From assembly GCF_900100955.1 (NCBI RefSeq), contig NZ_FNCC01000022.1:1-64000 (forward strand): a stretch of 64,000 nt of DNA, read 5' to 3'. Every line of letters begins with the position of its first letter. Position 1 is the stretch's first letter. Position numbers and translations under genes: made by a program. This stretch comes from Lentzea fradiae (GTDB lineage Bacteria; Actinomycetota; Actinomycetes; Mycobacteriales; Pseudonocardiaceae). Of this stretch, positions 51,771-61,553 are shown piece after piece. Below the pieces are notes generated by a model. That model made no database searches and was not told the origin of the DNA. It worked only from the letters and a program-made list of their open reading frames with translations.

Positions 51771-53897
51771 TCAGGCCAGCAGGCTCCGCACGTGGGCCGC
51801 GAGCCGTTCCGCGACGGCCAGGTCCCACTCGTCGTCCGCTTCGGGCTGCGGGGTCCGGCCGGCCACGACGCGTTCGCCGAGCAGGCGCCGCTCGGCGGGC
51901 GTGAAGTCGGTGACGGCCCTGCGCAGCAACGGCAGCGCGTCGTCGAACGCGTCGCCGCGCAGACCCGTGAGCCATTCGTCGATCAGGCCGAACAGCCGCG
52001 GGTCGGCCGCCAGCAGCGTGGCCGAGCCGCGCAGGAAGCCCGCCACGAACGCCGTCGCCACCGAGCGGTGCAGCCGCGCGGCCACGTCGTCGCTGGTCAG
52101 CTCCCCCGCCTCCCACAGCAGGCGGGTCGCGCGGCCGGTCGGCAGGCCGTGCGCCTCCGCCTTCACCAGCGCGTGCAGGGCACGCCACCACGTCTTCTGG
52201 TGGTCGTCGTCGGCGGCCAGCCGGGTGGCCTCGTGGGCGCCGTCGAGCGTGGCGAGCGCGCTCTCCGCCGTCTCGTCGTCGATGTTCCGGCACGCCAGCG
52301 GCAGGCCGACCGCACCACGCGTGAGCAGGCCGTGCAGGGCGACGCGGAGCAGTTCCGGGTCGGTGCCGCGGACCGAGCCGTAGCGGACGGTGCGGGCCAG
52401 GTCCGGGAGGGCGCCGAGGAGCTCGAGGGCGTCGGTGGCCAGCGCGGCGCAGCGGTCGAGCGCGTCGCGGGCGGCCGTGACTGCCTTGGGCAGCTCGCAC
52501 CCGACCGACCTCGTCAGGATCGCGGCCGCGTCCGCCACCCTCGTGGCGTCCTTCGCGGCCTGGACCAGGACGTTCTCCGCCGCCGTGTGGACCGTCGTGC
52601 CGTGCCGAGCGGCCACCGCCACCGACACCGCGAAGACCGGGTCCCAGCGCAGCTGCCAGACCTCGGCGAACGTGCCCAGCGACGTCGACCTGTCCTGCTT
52701 GCCCCACGGCACGCCGAGAACGCCCAGCCGCTGCAACAGCTTCGAGCGTTCGCGGTCGGTGTCCTTGCGCAGGTCGAGCTTGAGCTGCTTGGGCGCCGGG
52801 TCCGCGGGCAGACGCAGCCTGCGTTGCAGGCGTTGGAGATCCGCCGCCAGCGGCGAACGCGGAACCGCCTCGCCGACCTCGCCGAGGCGTTCGCCGACGA
52901 CGAGCTTGCGGTGCACCAGCCGGAGGTGGATCTCCTCGCCGCCGCACAACACGGCCAGCGCCGCCTCGTTGACCTCGCTCAGCCCCGCGCTCGGCCGTTC
53001 CCGCAACGCCGCCAGCGTCTCCGCGAGCCGCACCGCCTCCACGGCGCTCGCCGTCGACGCGGGCAGGTCCTCCTCCCGCAGCACGGCGGCGGCCTTCGCG
53101 AACCAGCGCGGCACCACGTCCTCCTGGTGCTGCCACAGGTGCGCGTACCAGCCCGGCGAGTCGACACCCGCGCCGTAACCGGAGGCCGCGGCGAGCTGGC
53201 CGTGGCTCCACGGCACCCACGTGCCGGAGATCTTGCGGCGCCGCAAGCCCTTCAGCAGCGCCGTGTCCGAGGCGACCGTCGGTTTCGTCAGCAGCGCCGG
53301 CACGTGCCACGCGCCGCACACGACGACGATCGGGCCGTCGGTCTCCTTGCGCGCCTTGCGGATCGTCTGCCGCATGAACGCCTCACGGCGCAGCGTGCGT
53401 TCACCGACCTCGTCCTCGAACTCCGCGCGCACGGCCACCATCGCCTCGGCGATGGCGTTCGCGAGGTCGAGCGGGTCGGACGCGCTGTGCTCGACGACGT
53501 CCTCCCACCAGCGTTCCGGGTCGTCGAACCCGGCCGCCTCGGCGAGCAGGCCGATCGGGTCGACCACGCCGCTCGGGCCGTCGTCACCGATCGAGGCCGC
53601 CGCCGGGAGGTCGAAGAACCGCGCGGGAACGCCGTTGTCCGCCGCGTACCGCAACGCCCGCCACTCCGGCGAGAACTCCGCGAACGGCCAGAACGCGGCG
53701 TTCTCCGGGTCGGTCTCGTCGTGCAGCAGGATCGCGACCGGCGGGGTGAGGGCGTGGACGTGCTCCAGCAGCCCGTCCGCCTCGGGCGGCCCCTCGATCA
53801 GGATCAGCGCGGGCTCGGTCTTCGCCAGCGCCCGCTCCACCATGCGGGCGGAGCCGGGACCGTGGTGGCGGATGCCGAGCAGGACGGGTTCAGTCAC
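51771..53897 (-). CDS. DUF5682 family protein, part of a MoxR/VWA-type system
   Basis: A 708-residue cytoplasmic protein with the DUF5682 opening LLGIRHHGPGSARMVERAL (about 6-24). ILIEGPPEADGLL, ARFFDLPAA and VVVCGAWHVPAL (about 190-201) recur near the conserved N-terminal half. This half resembles TraB/ChaN-like folds, in which His and Glu residues suggest a hydrolase. The C-terminal half is helical and repeat-like. The biochemical role is unknown. The GTG start overlaps the MoxR gene end by 8 nt. In E. coli the yehLMPQ cluster has a similar set of partners, recalled from general knowledge. Confidence 0.82.
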   Translation of the reverse strand: MTEPVLLGIRHHGPGSARMVERALAKTEPALILIEGPPEADGLLEHVHALTPPVAILLHDETDPENAAFWPFAEFSPEWRALRYAADNGVPARFFDLPAAASIGDDGPSGVVDPIGLLAEAAGFDDPERWWEDVVEHSASDPLDLANAIAEAMVAVRAEFEDEVGERTLRREAFMRQTIRKARKETDGPIVVVCGAWHVPALLTKPTVASDTALLKGLRRRKISGTWVPWSHGQLAAASGYGAGVDSPGWYAHLWQHQEDVVPRWFAKAAAVLREEDLPASTASAVEAVRLAETLAALRERPSAGLSEVNEAALAVLCGGEEIHLRLVHRKLVVGERLGEVGEAVPRSPLAADLQRLQRRLRLPADPAPKQLKLDLRKDTDRERSKLLQRLGVLGVPWGKQDRSTSLGTFAEVWQLRWDPVFAVSVAVAARHGTTVHTAAENVLVQAAKDATRVADAAAILTRSVGCELPKAVTAARDALDRCAALATDALELLGALPDLARTVRYGSVRGTDPELLRVALHGLLTRGAVGLPLACRNIDDETAESALATLDGAHEATRLAADDDHQKTWWRALHALVKAEAHGLPTGRATRLLWEAGELTSDDVAARLHRSVATAFVAGFLRGSATLLAADPRLFGLIDEWLTGLRGDAFDDALPLLRRAVTDFTPAERRLLGERVVAGRTPQPEADDEWDLAVAERLAAHVRSLLA

Positions 53898-54975
53898 CGC
53901 TCACGTCCAGGCAGGCCCGGTAGAGGTCGCGCCACTCGGCGCGCTCCTTCAGCACCGTCTCCAGGTACTCCTGCCACACCGTCGTGTCCGACACCCGGTC
54001 CTTCACCACCGACCCGATGAGCCCGCTCGCCAGCTCGTCCGCGCCCAGCGTGCCGTCGCCGAAGTGCCCGGCGAGCGCCATGCCGTTCGCGATGACCGAG
54101 ATGGCCTCCGCCGTGGACAGGCTGCCGCTCGGCTTCTTCAGCTGCGTGCGACCGTCCACTGTGGAACCGTTGCGCAGCTCGCGGAAGATCCGCACGACGC
54201 GGCGCACCTCGTCGAGCGCGGGCGGTTCGGCGGGCAGCCGCAACGCCCGGCCGAGCTGCTGCGCGCGCGTCACGACGATCTCGACCTCGGCGTCCTCGGT
54301 CGCGGGCGGCGGCAGCACCACGGTGTTGAAGCGCCGCGCGAGCGCCGACGACATCTGGTTGACGCCCCGGTCGCGGTCGTTGGCCGTCGCGATGACCGTG
54401 AAGCCCGGCACGGCCTGCACCTGCGAGCTCAGCTCCGGCACCGGCAGCGACTTCTCGCTCAGGATCGTGATGAACGAGTCCTGCACCTCCGACGGCATCC
54501 GGGTCAGCTCCTCGACCCGCACCACGGCCCCGTTCCGCATGCCCTTCATGACCGGGCTCGGCACCAGCGCGTTCTCGCTCGGCCCCTCGGCGATCAGGCG
54601 GGCGTAGTTCCAGCCGTAGCGGACCTGGTCCTCGCTCGTGCCCGCGGTGCCCTGCACCACCAGCGTCGAGTCGCCGCTGATCGCCGCCGCGAGGTGCTCG
54701 GACAGCCACGACTTGGCGGTGCCCGGCACACCCACGAGCAGCAACGCCCTGTCCGTCACCAGCGTGCCCACCGCGACCTCGACCAGCCGGCGCGACCCCA
54801 CGTACTTCGGCGTGACCACCGTGCCGTCGGGCAGCGTGCCGCCCAGCACGTACGTCACGACGGCCCGCGGCGACAGGCGCCAGTTCGGCGGCCGCTCCCG
54901 GTCGTCGTGCGCCGCGACGGCCTCGAGCTCGGCGGCGTACTGCTGTTCGGCCGTCGGCCTGAGCACGGCGGTCAC
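53890..54975 (-). CDS. MoxR-family AAA+ ATPase (YehL-like)
   Basis: A 361-residue AAA+ ATPase. Walker A is GVPGTAKSW (about 82-90) and Walker B is VVRVEELTRMP, a divergent form with a single acidic pair. Sensor 1 is VIATANDRDRGVN and the arginine region is SSALARRFN. MoxR ATPases act as chaperones that activate or assemble partner proteins, usually with a VWA-domain adaptor. GTG 54975 follows AGGAGG. It overlaps DUF5691 upstream by 4 nt and DUF5682 downstream by 8 nt, so translation is coupled. Confidence 0.9.
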   Translation of the reverse strand: MTAVLRPTAEQQYAAELEAVAAHDDRERPPNWRLSPRAVVTYVLGGTLPDGTVVTPKYVGSRRLVEVAVGTLVTDRALLLVGVPGTAKSWLSEHLAAAISGDSTLVVQGTAGTSEDQVRYGWNYARLIAEGPSENALVPSPVMKGMRNGAVVRVEELTRMPSEVQDSFITILSEKSLPVPELSSQVQAVPGFTVIATANDRDRGVNQMSSALARRFNTVVLPPPATEDAEVEIVVTRAQQLGRALRLPAEPPALDEVRRVVRIFRELRNGSTVDGRTQLKKPSGSLSTAEAISVIANGMALAGHFGDGTLGADELASGLIGSVVKDRVSDTTVWQEYLETVLKERAEWRDLYRACLDVSGD

Positions 54976-56444
54976 GGGACCTCCTGGGTCTGCGGTGCGG
55001 TCTGCGGTTCGGTGGACGGTTCGGCAGGTGGTTCGGTCTGGGGTGCGAACGACTCGCGCAGGCGGATGCGGAGGCCGAGGACCTCCAGCTCCAGGGAGCT
55101 CTCCGGCCAGCGCCGGGTCAGAGCCTCCCAGCTGGCGCCGAGCAGGTCGGCGTCGCCCCGCGCCAGCAGCACGTTGGGCGGCCGCCCCGACCGCCAGCGC
55201 GGGTCGGGCAGCGCGGCGTACCGGTGCATCAACGCGCGGGTGGTCTCCGGCGACCAGGGCGCGGGCAGCTGCGAGCAGGCGTGGTCGAGCAGGTCGTAGT
55301 GCCAGTTCACGGACACGGCCACGACCGCGGCCTCCGCGACCGGCGACGGCAGCCCGGCCAGCATCTCCAGCTGCTCCATGCCGGTCAGCGTCTCGGCCGC
55401 CGCCATCGCCCACGGCCGCGGGTCGCGCGCCGCGGCGAGCTGGTGCGCGACGCCCCTGAGCAGCGCACCGGCCCACGGCCCTCGCCGCAGGACCCCGGCG
55501 GCCCCGGCGTCGTCTGCCTTGAGCGTCGACGTCCAGTACGACGTCGGCACGCTCGCCGCCGCGGCCCTGATCCGACCGGCCACCCCGTTCTCGGACCCGT
55601 CGCGCATGAGATCGCGCTGCTCGGCCGCGTCCGGCGGCCGGGTGTAGAGGTCGTCCGGCCGCACGTCGAGCCCGTCCGAGGTGAGCCGCAGGCCGTGCCG
55701 CAGCCGGTGGGCGGCACGAGCGGCCAGCCGCGTGCGCCCCAGCGTGCGCAGCAGCCGCAACGCCTCGTCGTGCACGGCCGCCGCCCTGTCGTCCAGCGCC
55801 GCTTCGAGCAGCTTCTCGTCCCGCGCCCCCAGCCCGGTTTCGAGCGCGCTGACCAGCACCTGCCGATCCGCCGACCGGCGGGACGCCGCGAACTCGCGCG
55901 CGATGAACTCCCCCACCCGGTCCGGATCGGTCTTCCGCTTGCGCCGCAACGCCCGTACCCGCTGGGCGCTCGGCAGGTCGAGGACCTCCTCCAGCGGCAC
56001 CTCGTCGACCAGCGGCGCCGCGCCACTCGCCCACGACCAGCCCGGCCGGGTGCCCGCGAGCCAGCGCCCCCTGGCCCCCAGCACCTCCACCACGGCGGCG
56101 CGCAGCCCGGGACGGGCCGTGCCGAGGGACAGCAGGGCGGGCAGCATCCGGTGCTCGGCCACGACGCCGCCCGCCTTGGCGAGGGCGCACCACTCGGTCA
56201 GCAGGACCTCGTCGTCGAGGCTCATGATCGCGTCGAGGACGGCTCTGGCGGCCGGGCGCGGGAAGTTCGCGGTCTCCGGCGGCGCCGGCGGCAGCGGGTC
56301 GGCCTCGACCCGCGGCGGCAGCGTGGCACCGAACGCCGCCACGCCGAGCGCGGCGCAGTCGTCGAGGAGCTTCGCCGGGTCGCCGCCGCCCCTGGTGGTG
56401 CCGATGAGGAGGGTCTGGACGGCCTGGGACCAGTCGGCCTTCAC
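54972..56444 (-). CDS. DUF5691 family protein
   Basis: A 490-residue protein built mostly of short helices, in the manner of HEAT-like repeats. The N-terminus DWSQAVQTLLIGTTRGG and the later RDLMRDGSENGVAGRIR are characteristic of DUF5691 in actinobacterial SWIM-MoxR clusters. A C-terminal Pro/Glu/Thr-rich tail ends the protein. It may be the scaffold on which the MoxR ATPase works, which is inference. The GTG start overlaps the SWIM gene end by 4 nt. Confidence 0.8.
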   Translation of the reverse strand: MKADWSQAVQTLLIGTTRGGGDPAKLLDDCAALGVAAFGATLPPRVEADPLPPAPPETANFPRPAARAVLDAIMSLDDEVLLTEWCALAKAGGVVAEHRMLPALLSLGTARPGLRAAVVEVLGARGRWLAGTRPGWSWASGAAPLVDEVPLEEVLDLPSAQRVRALRRKRKTDPDRVGEFIAREFAASRRSADRQVLVSALETGLGARDEKLLEAALDDRAAAVHDEALRLLRTLGRTRLAARAAHRLRHGLRLTSDGLDVRPDDLYTRPPDAAEQRDLMRDGSENGVAGRIRAAAASVPTSYWTSTLKADDAGAAGVLRRGPWAGALLRGVAHQLAAARDPRPWAMAAAETLTGMEQLEMLAGLPSPVAEAAVVAVSVNWHYDLLDHACSQLPAPWSPETTRALMHRYAALPDPRWRSGRPPNVLLARGDADLLGASWEALTRRWPESSLELEVLGLRIRLRESFAPQTEPPAEPSTEPQTAPQTQEVP

Positions 56445-57604
56445 CCCACCACCTCCAGCCGCCCGTCCACCACGACCGCCCCGAGCCGGAGCGCGTGGCC
56501 GTCCCACAGCCCCCACGCGTCGAACGGCACCCCGCCGGTCAACGCCAAGGCCATGTCGAGCCCTCCATCGTCGCGGACCGGCAATCCGTGACCTGTCCCG
56601 TCCACCAGCGACCCGGCGCACAGCCGCACGGAGGCGCAGCCGAGCGGGAAGAGGCGCTGCCAGGGGTCGGCGACCAGCCGCGGCTCCAGGGCGGCCAGGG
56701 CGGTGCGCCACGACTCGGGCGCGGGCACCGGGGCGGGGTCGTGCGAGCCCTCCAGCTCGCCCAGGGCGACGCGGTCGGAGTCCGGGTAGGGGTGGACCAC
56801 GGCCGTGGACTCCAGGCCGTGCGGCAGCAGCGGCACGGGGGCGCCCACGGCGGAGTGGCGGATCGCGACGACCCACCGGCCCGTCCGGCGGCCCCGGCAC
56901 CACTGGCGGACGGTGCGGACGCGGCCGTCGTCGGTCTCCAGGCGCAGCAGGGCCACCCAGCTGTCGGAGACGCCGGGTGCGGCCTTGACAGTCTCCTCGG
57001 GGACGGTGACGCCGAGGCGCGAGCGCGGCTGCACGGCGCACAGCAGGTGCAGGCCGCCGAGGCGGTCGGCCACGTCGGAGGTCCAGCGGGGGCCCGCGCG
57101 GGCCACGATCTCCTGGATCTCGCCCACGGCGGCGGCCACGCCGGGGACCTGGGCGTCGATCATGCGCGCGGTGAACGCCTGCCACCACGACGCGGGGCGG
57201 CCCGGCAGGGACGCGATGCCCGCGGACGCCACGTCGAGCAGCCAGTCGCGCAGGCCGTCGATGCCGGACGACATCGCCAGCGCGCGGTTCGCCGCCGTCT
57301 TCTCGCGCGAGCGCTGCCGCCGCGCCACGGCCTCCGGCGAGGAGTCGAGCTCGCGGGCCGCTCTCCTGGTCGTCCACTCCTGCACCCACTCGGGCGGGGT
57401 GGCGTCCGGGAGGTCGAGCTCCTGCAGGCTCACGGCGTGCTTGCAGGGGAACTTGCGGGACGGGCACGTGCACTTGGCCGACCCGGCGGCCAGGTCGACG
57501 CACACGCGGTACGGCGTGGAGCCCGAGCCCGAGTAGAGGCCCCACAGCACCGGCAGGGCCTTGCCCAGGCCCTGCCAGCGCGTCGGTACGGCTCGTGTCC
57601 TCAC
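56441..57604 (-). CDS. SWIM zinc-finger protein
   Basis: A 387-residue protein with a SWIM motif near its N-terminus: Cys45, Cys47, Cys54 and His56 in CTCPSRKFPCKH. SWIM domains bind zinc and often contact DNA or proteins. The remainder has no recognised domain. It is first in the SWIM-DUF5691-MoxR-DUF5682 operon. From memory, homologues have about 30 extra residues before the PTRWQGLG segment, so this copy may be shortened at the N-terminus or have an unseen upstream start. The GTG start at 57604 has no strong ribosome site. Confidence 0.87.
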   Translation of the reverse strand: MRTRAVPTRWQGLGKALPVLWGLYSGSGSTPYRVCVDLAAGSAKCTCPSRKFPCKHAVSLQELDLPDATPPEWVQEWTTRRAARELDSSPEAVARRQRSREKTAANRALAMSSGIDGLRDWLLDVASAGIASLPGRPASWWQAFTARMIDAQVPGVAAAVGEIQEIVARAGPRWTSDVADRLGGLHLLCAVQPRSRLGVTVPEETVKAAPGVSDSWVALLRLETDDGRVRTVRQWCRGRRTGRWVVAIRHSAVGAPVPLLPHGLESTAVVHPYPDSDRVALGELEGSHDPAPVPAPESWRTALAALEPRLVADPWQRLFPLGCASVRLCAGSLVDGTGHGLPVRDDGGLDMALALTGGVPFDAWGLWDGHALRLGAVVVDGRLEVVG

Positions 57605-57637
57605 CCGATCAAAGTAGCGAGGACCCCCGACAGGAAA

Positions 57638-58810
57638 TCAGGCCGGACCGCGCCGGGCCCACGTCCACGCGTACGCCGGGTCCTCGCTCGCCTCCGCCGC
57701 CTCGCCCAGCTCCAGCGGGCGGAAGGTGTCGACCATGACCGCGGTCTCGTCGAAGTAGTCGACCCCGAGGGACGCCTCGACGGCTCCCGGCTGCGGTCCG
57801 TGCGTGCAGCCGGACGGGTGCAGCGACATCGAGCCGATGCCGATGCCGGAGCCCTTGCGCGCCTCGTAGTTGCCGCCGACGTAGAACATCAGCTCGTCCG
57901 AGTCGACGTTCGCGTGGTTGTACGGCACCGGCACGGCCAGCGGGTGGTAGTCGACCTTGCGGGGGCAGAACGAGCACACGACGAAGTTCGGGCCCTCGAA
58001 CGTCTGGTGCACGGGCGGCGGCTGGTGCACGCGGCCGGTGATCGGCTCGAAGTCGCGGATGTTGAACGCCCACGGGTACAGGTGGCCGTCCCAGCCGACG
58101 ACGTCGAACGGGTGGTTGGCGTAGGTGAACTTCGTGAGGCCCGCGCGGTGCCGCACGATCACGTCCACGTCGGTGCCCTCGACGAGCAGCGGCTCGGAGG
58201 GCCCGCGGATGTCCCGCTCGCAGTACGGCGAGTGCTCCAGGAACTGGCCGGCCTTCGACAGGTAGCGCTTGGGCGGCCCGATGTGCCCGGTCGCCTCCAG
58301 CACCAGCACGGACATCGGCTCGGCCGGCACGACCCGGTAGGTGCACGAGGTCGGGATCACGACGTAGTCGCCGTCGCCGACCTCCAGGGCGCCGTAGATC
58401 GTCTCGACGACGCCGGAGCCCTTCTGCACGTACAGCAGCTCGTCGCCGAAGGCGTTGCGGTACAACGGCGAAGGCGCGTTGGCCACGACGAACGCGATGG
58501 TCACGTCCGGGTTGCCGAACAGCTTGCGGCGCCCGGTGACGGCGTCGACCTCGTCGGAGGCCCAGGTCAGGTCGGTGGTCTTGAAGTGCCGCGGCTTGAG
58601 CGGGAGGTTCGGCGCGACGGTCCCGCGCTCGTCCTTCAGCGTCTCCGCGTTGACGATCGCGGTGGGCAGGTGGCGGTGGTACAGCAGCGCCGAGTCCGCC
58701 GAGAAGCCCTCGACCCCCATGAGCTCTTCCGCGTAGAGCCCACCGTCCGGTTTGCGGAACTGGGTGTGGCGCTTTCGGGGGATCTCCCCGACCTGGCGGT
58801 AGTAGGCCAT
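57638..58810 (-). CDS. hmgA: Homogentisate 1,2-dioxygenase
   Basis: A 390-residue Fe(II) dioxygenase that opens the ring of homogentisate to maleylacetoacetate in tyrosine catabolism. The central NVDSDELMFYVGG (about 300) and PVPYNHAN supply the Glu/His ligands, and HPSGCTHGPQPGA (about 336-348) contains the late His. The N-terminal MAYYRQVGEIPRKRHTQFR is typical. A GGAGAGGT ribosome site precedes ATG 58810, and a GATAAT -10-like hexamer lies at 58836-58831. It is divergent from the unknown-fahA-iclR operon. Confidence 0.95.
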   Translation of the reverse strand: MAYYRQVGEIPRKRHTQFRKPDGGLYAEELMGVEGFSADSALLYHRHLPTAIVNAETLKDERGTVAPNLPLKPRHFKTTDLTWASDEVDAVTGRRKLFGNPDVTIAFVVANAPSPLYRNAFGDELLYVQKGSGVVETIYGALEVGDGDYVVIPTSCTYRVVPAEPMSVLVLEATGHIGPPKRYLSKAGQFLEHSPYCERDIRGPSEPLLVEGTDVDVIVRHRAGLTKFTYANHPFDVVGWDGHLYPWAFNIRDFEPITGRVHQPPPVHQTFEGPNFVVCSFCPRKVDYHPLAVPVPYNHANVDSDELMFYVGGNYEARKGSGIGIGSMSLHPSGCTHGPQPGAVEASLGVDYFDETAVMVDTFRPLELGEAAEASEDPAYAWTWARRGPA

Positions 58811-58858
58811 GACCTCTCCGAGGGCGTTCGATTATCGGACATCTTTGTTCAGTTGACG

Positions 58859-58886
58859 TGACACGGCTAGCGTGTCAGCCGTGTCA
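58859..58886. promoter_or_regulatory. 10-bp inverted repeat at the start of the homogentisate operon
   Basis: TGACACGGCT (58859-58868) and AGCCGTGTCA (58877-58886) form a perfect inverted repeat with an 8-nt spacer. It overlaps a -10-like TAGCGT (58868-58873) and both candidate GTG starts of the next gene (58872 and 58881). It is a candidate operator for the IclR regulator encoded in the same operon. Confidence 0.5.
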
Positions 58887-59740
58887 AGCGCTGTCGAACT
58901 CCGTGCGCCCGGTCCGCGCGGTACTCCGCCCCTGCTCGCGAGGCTTGTGGACGATGCCGCGCTGTTCCCTCCGGGGAACGCGTCGATGCCCGACGCGGTG
59001 CGCGGTCACCTCGACGGACGAGTCGGCGAGTGGTCCGGGGTCATGGGACTGTTCCTGTGCCCCGCCTCGCGGCTCGCCGAACTGATCACCGAGCTCATCA
59101 AGGTCAAGCCCCCGAAACCGATCGCGCTCTCGCTGGTGATCGACACGGGCCTCGGCGGCGTGCCGAAGGCCGTGTCCATCGTCGAGAGCCGCAGCGAACT
59201 GCTGGCACTGCGCATGGTCGAGATGCCCGCACCGTCCGATGTGGACGAGGTGTGGCTCGAACGCGTGTCGGAGTTCGTCCCCGAGGACGTCATCCGCGTC
59301 GTCGAACCCCGCCGCGGCGGTGCCGAGTGGCTCGACGGCGTCCGCCGGGTCATCGAGCACGGCAGCTGGCCCAAGCTGCGCTGCGGAGGGGTCTCCCAGG
59401 AGAACTTCCCGAGCGTCGAGGAGGTCGCCGACTTCCTGTCCGTCGTCAGCGGTGGCGGTGTCGCGTTCAAGGCGACGGCCGGCCTGCACAAGGCCGTCCG
59501 CCACACCGACGAGCAGGGCTTCACCCACCACGGCTTCCTGAACCTCCTCGTGGCGACCGCCCGCAGTCTGAGCGGCCGCGACGTGCGGGAGGCGCTCGCG
59601 AGCACCGACGCCCAGGCTCTCACCGCCGAGGCCAAGGCGCTCAGCGACCAGGCCGCGCACGCCGTGCGCGGGGTGTTCGCGAGCTACGGCTCGTGCTCGC
59701 TCGCCGAACCGATCGCCGACCTCGAGGAGCTTGGACTGCT

Positions 59741-59744
<4 letters not shown>
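58872..59744 (+). CDS. Conserved-looking protein of unknown function in the homogentisate operon
   Basis: A 290-residue soluble protein that I do not recognise. It shows a Pro-rich start, LARLVDDAALFPPGNASMPDAV (about 23-44) and alternating alpha/beta character with a Gly-rich VSGGGVAFKATAGLHKAVRH (about 193-212) that recalls a barrel-type enzyme. The HHGFLNLL segment follows. It precedes fahA with a GTGA overlap, so a role in tyrosine/homogentisate breakdown, possibly the maleylacetoacetate isomerase step missing here, is conceivable but unproven. The start is GTG 58872; GTG 58881 would give a leaderless mRNA. Confidence 0.75.
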
Positions 59745-60904
<1,160 letters not shown>

Positions 60905-60920
60905 TGGCGCGGAGCGCGTG

Positions 60921-61553
60921 ATGGTCGGAGCGACGAAGGAGAGCTCGCTGACCCTGGAACGGGGTCTGGCGCTCCTCCAGGCTGTCGCCGAGGCGGAGTC
61001 CGAGGCACCGTCGATCTCGGAGCTCGCCACGGCCATCGGCGCGTCCAGGGCCGCCGTGTACCGGCTCCTCGTGCCGTTGCAGGCCCGCGGCCTGGTGCGC
61101 AGGGAGGGGTCGAAGGTCCGGCTGGGCCTGGGCGTGCTGCGGCTCGCCTCCAACGTCCTGCCGCAGCTGCGGCAGGCGGCGAACCCCGCGCTCAGGGAGC
61201 TGGCGGAGAAGGTCGGCGCCACCGCGCACCTGACCGTCGCGGACGGCGGCGAGGCCCAGGCCGTCGCCGTCGTCGAGCCGTCGTGGACGTCGTTCCACGT
61301 GGCGTACCGGGTGGGGTCGCGGCACCCGGTGCAGCGCGGGGCGGCCGGCAAGGCCATCTCGCAGCTCGCCGAGGCGTGGGTGGCCTCCGCGGGCGAGCTG
61401 CAACCCAACGCGTTCGGTGTCGCGGCGGCTGTGCGCGGCGTTCCCGGCCTACGGGCGTCCGTGGGCGTCGTGGCGCTGGAACGGCTCGACGCGGACATCG
61501 TCGGCCCTCACGTCGTGCGCGCGGCCGAAGAAGTGGCGGCAGCGCTCAAATGA
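60921..61553 (+). CDS. IclR-family transcriptional regulator
   Basis: A 210-residue regulator. The winged helix (about 7-65) reads SLTLERGLALLQAVAE, then ISELATAIGASRAAVYRLL. The effector-binding GAF-like domain follows (about 80-205) with AHLTVADGGEAQAV and the ligand-loop GAAGKAIS. The domain is shorter than in typical 250-residue IclR proteins. It probably senses a pathway intermediate such as homogentisate and controls the divergent hmgA and its own operon. ATG 60921 has GGAG upstream; GTG 60897 is an alternative. The stop overlaps the VWA gene. Confidence 0.87.
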   Translation: MVGATKESSLTLERGLALLQAVAEAESEAPSISELATAIGASRAAVYRLLVPLQARGLVRREGSKVRLGLGVLRLASNVLPQLRQAANPALRELAEKVGATAHLTVADGGEAQAVAVVEPSWTSFHVAYRVGSRHPVQRGAAGKAISQLAEAWVASAGELQPNAFGVAAAVRGVPGLRASVGVVALERLDADIVGPHVVRAAEEVAAALK

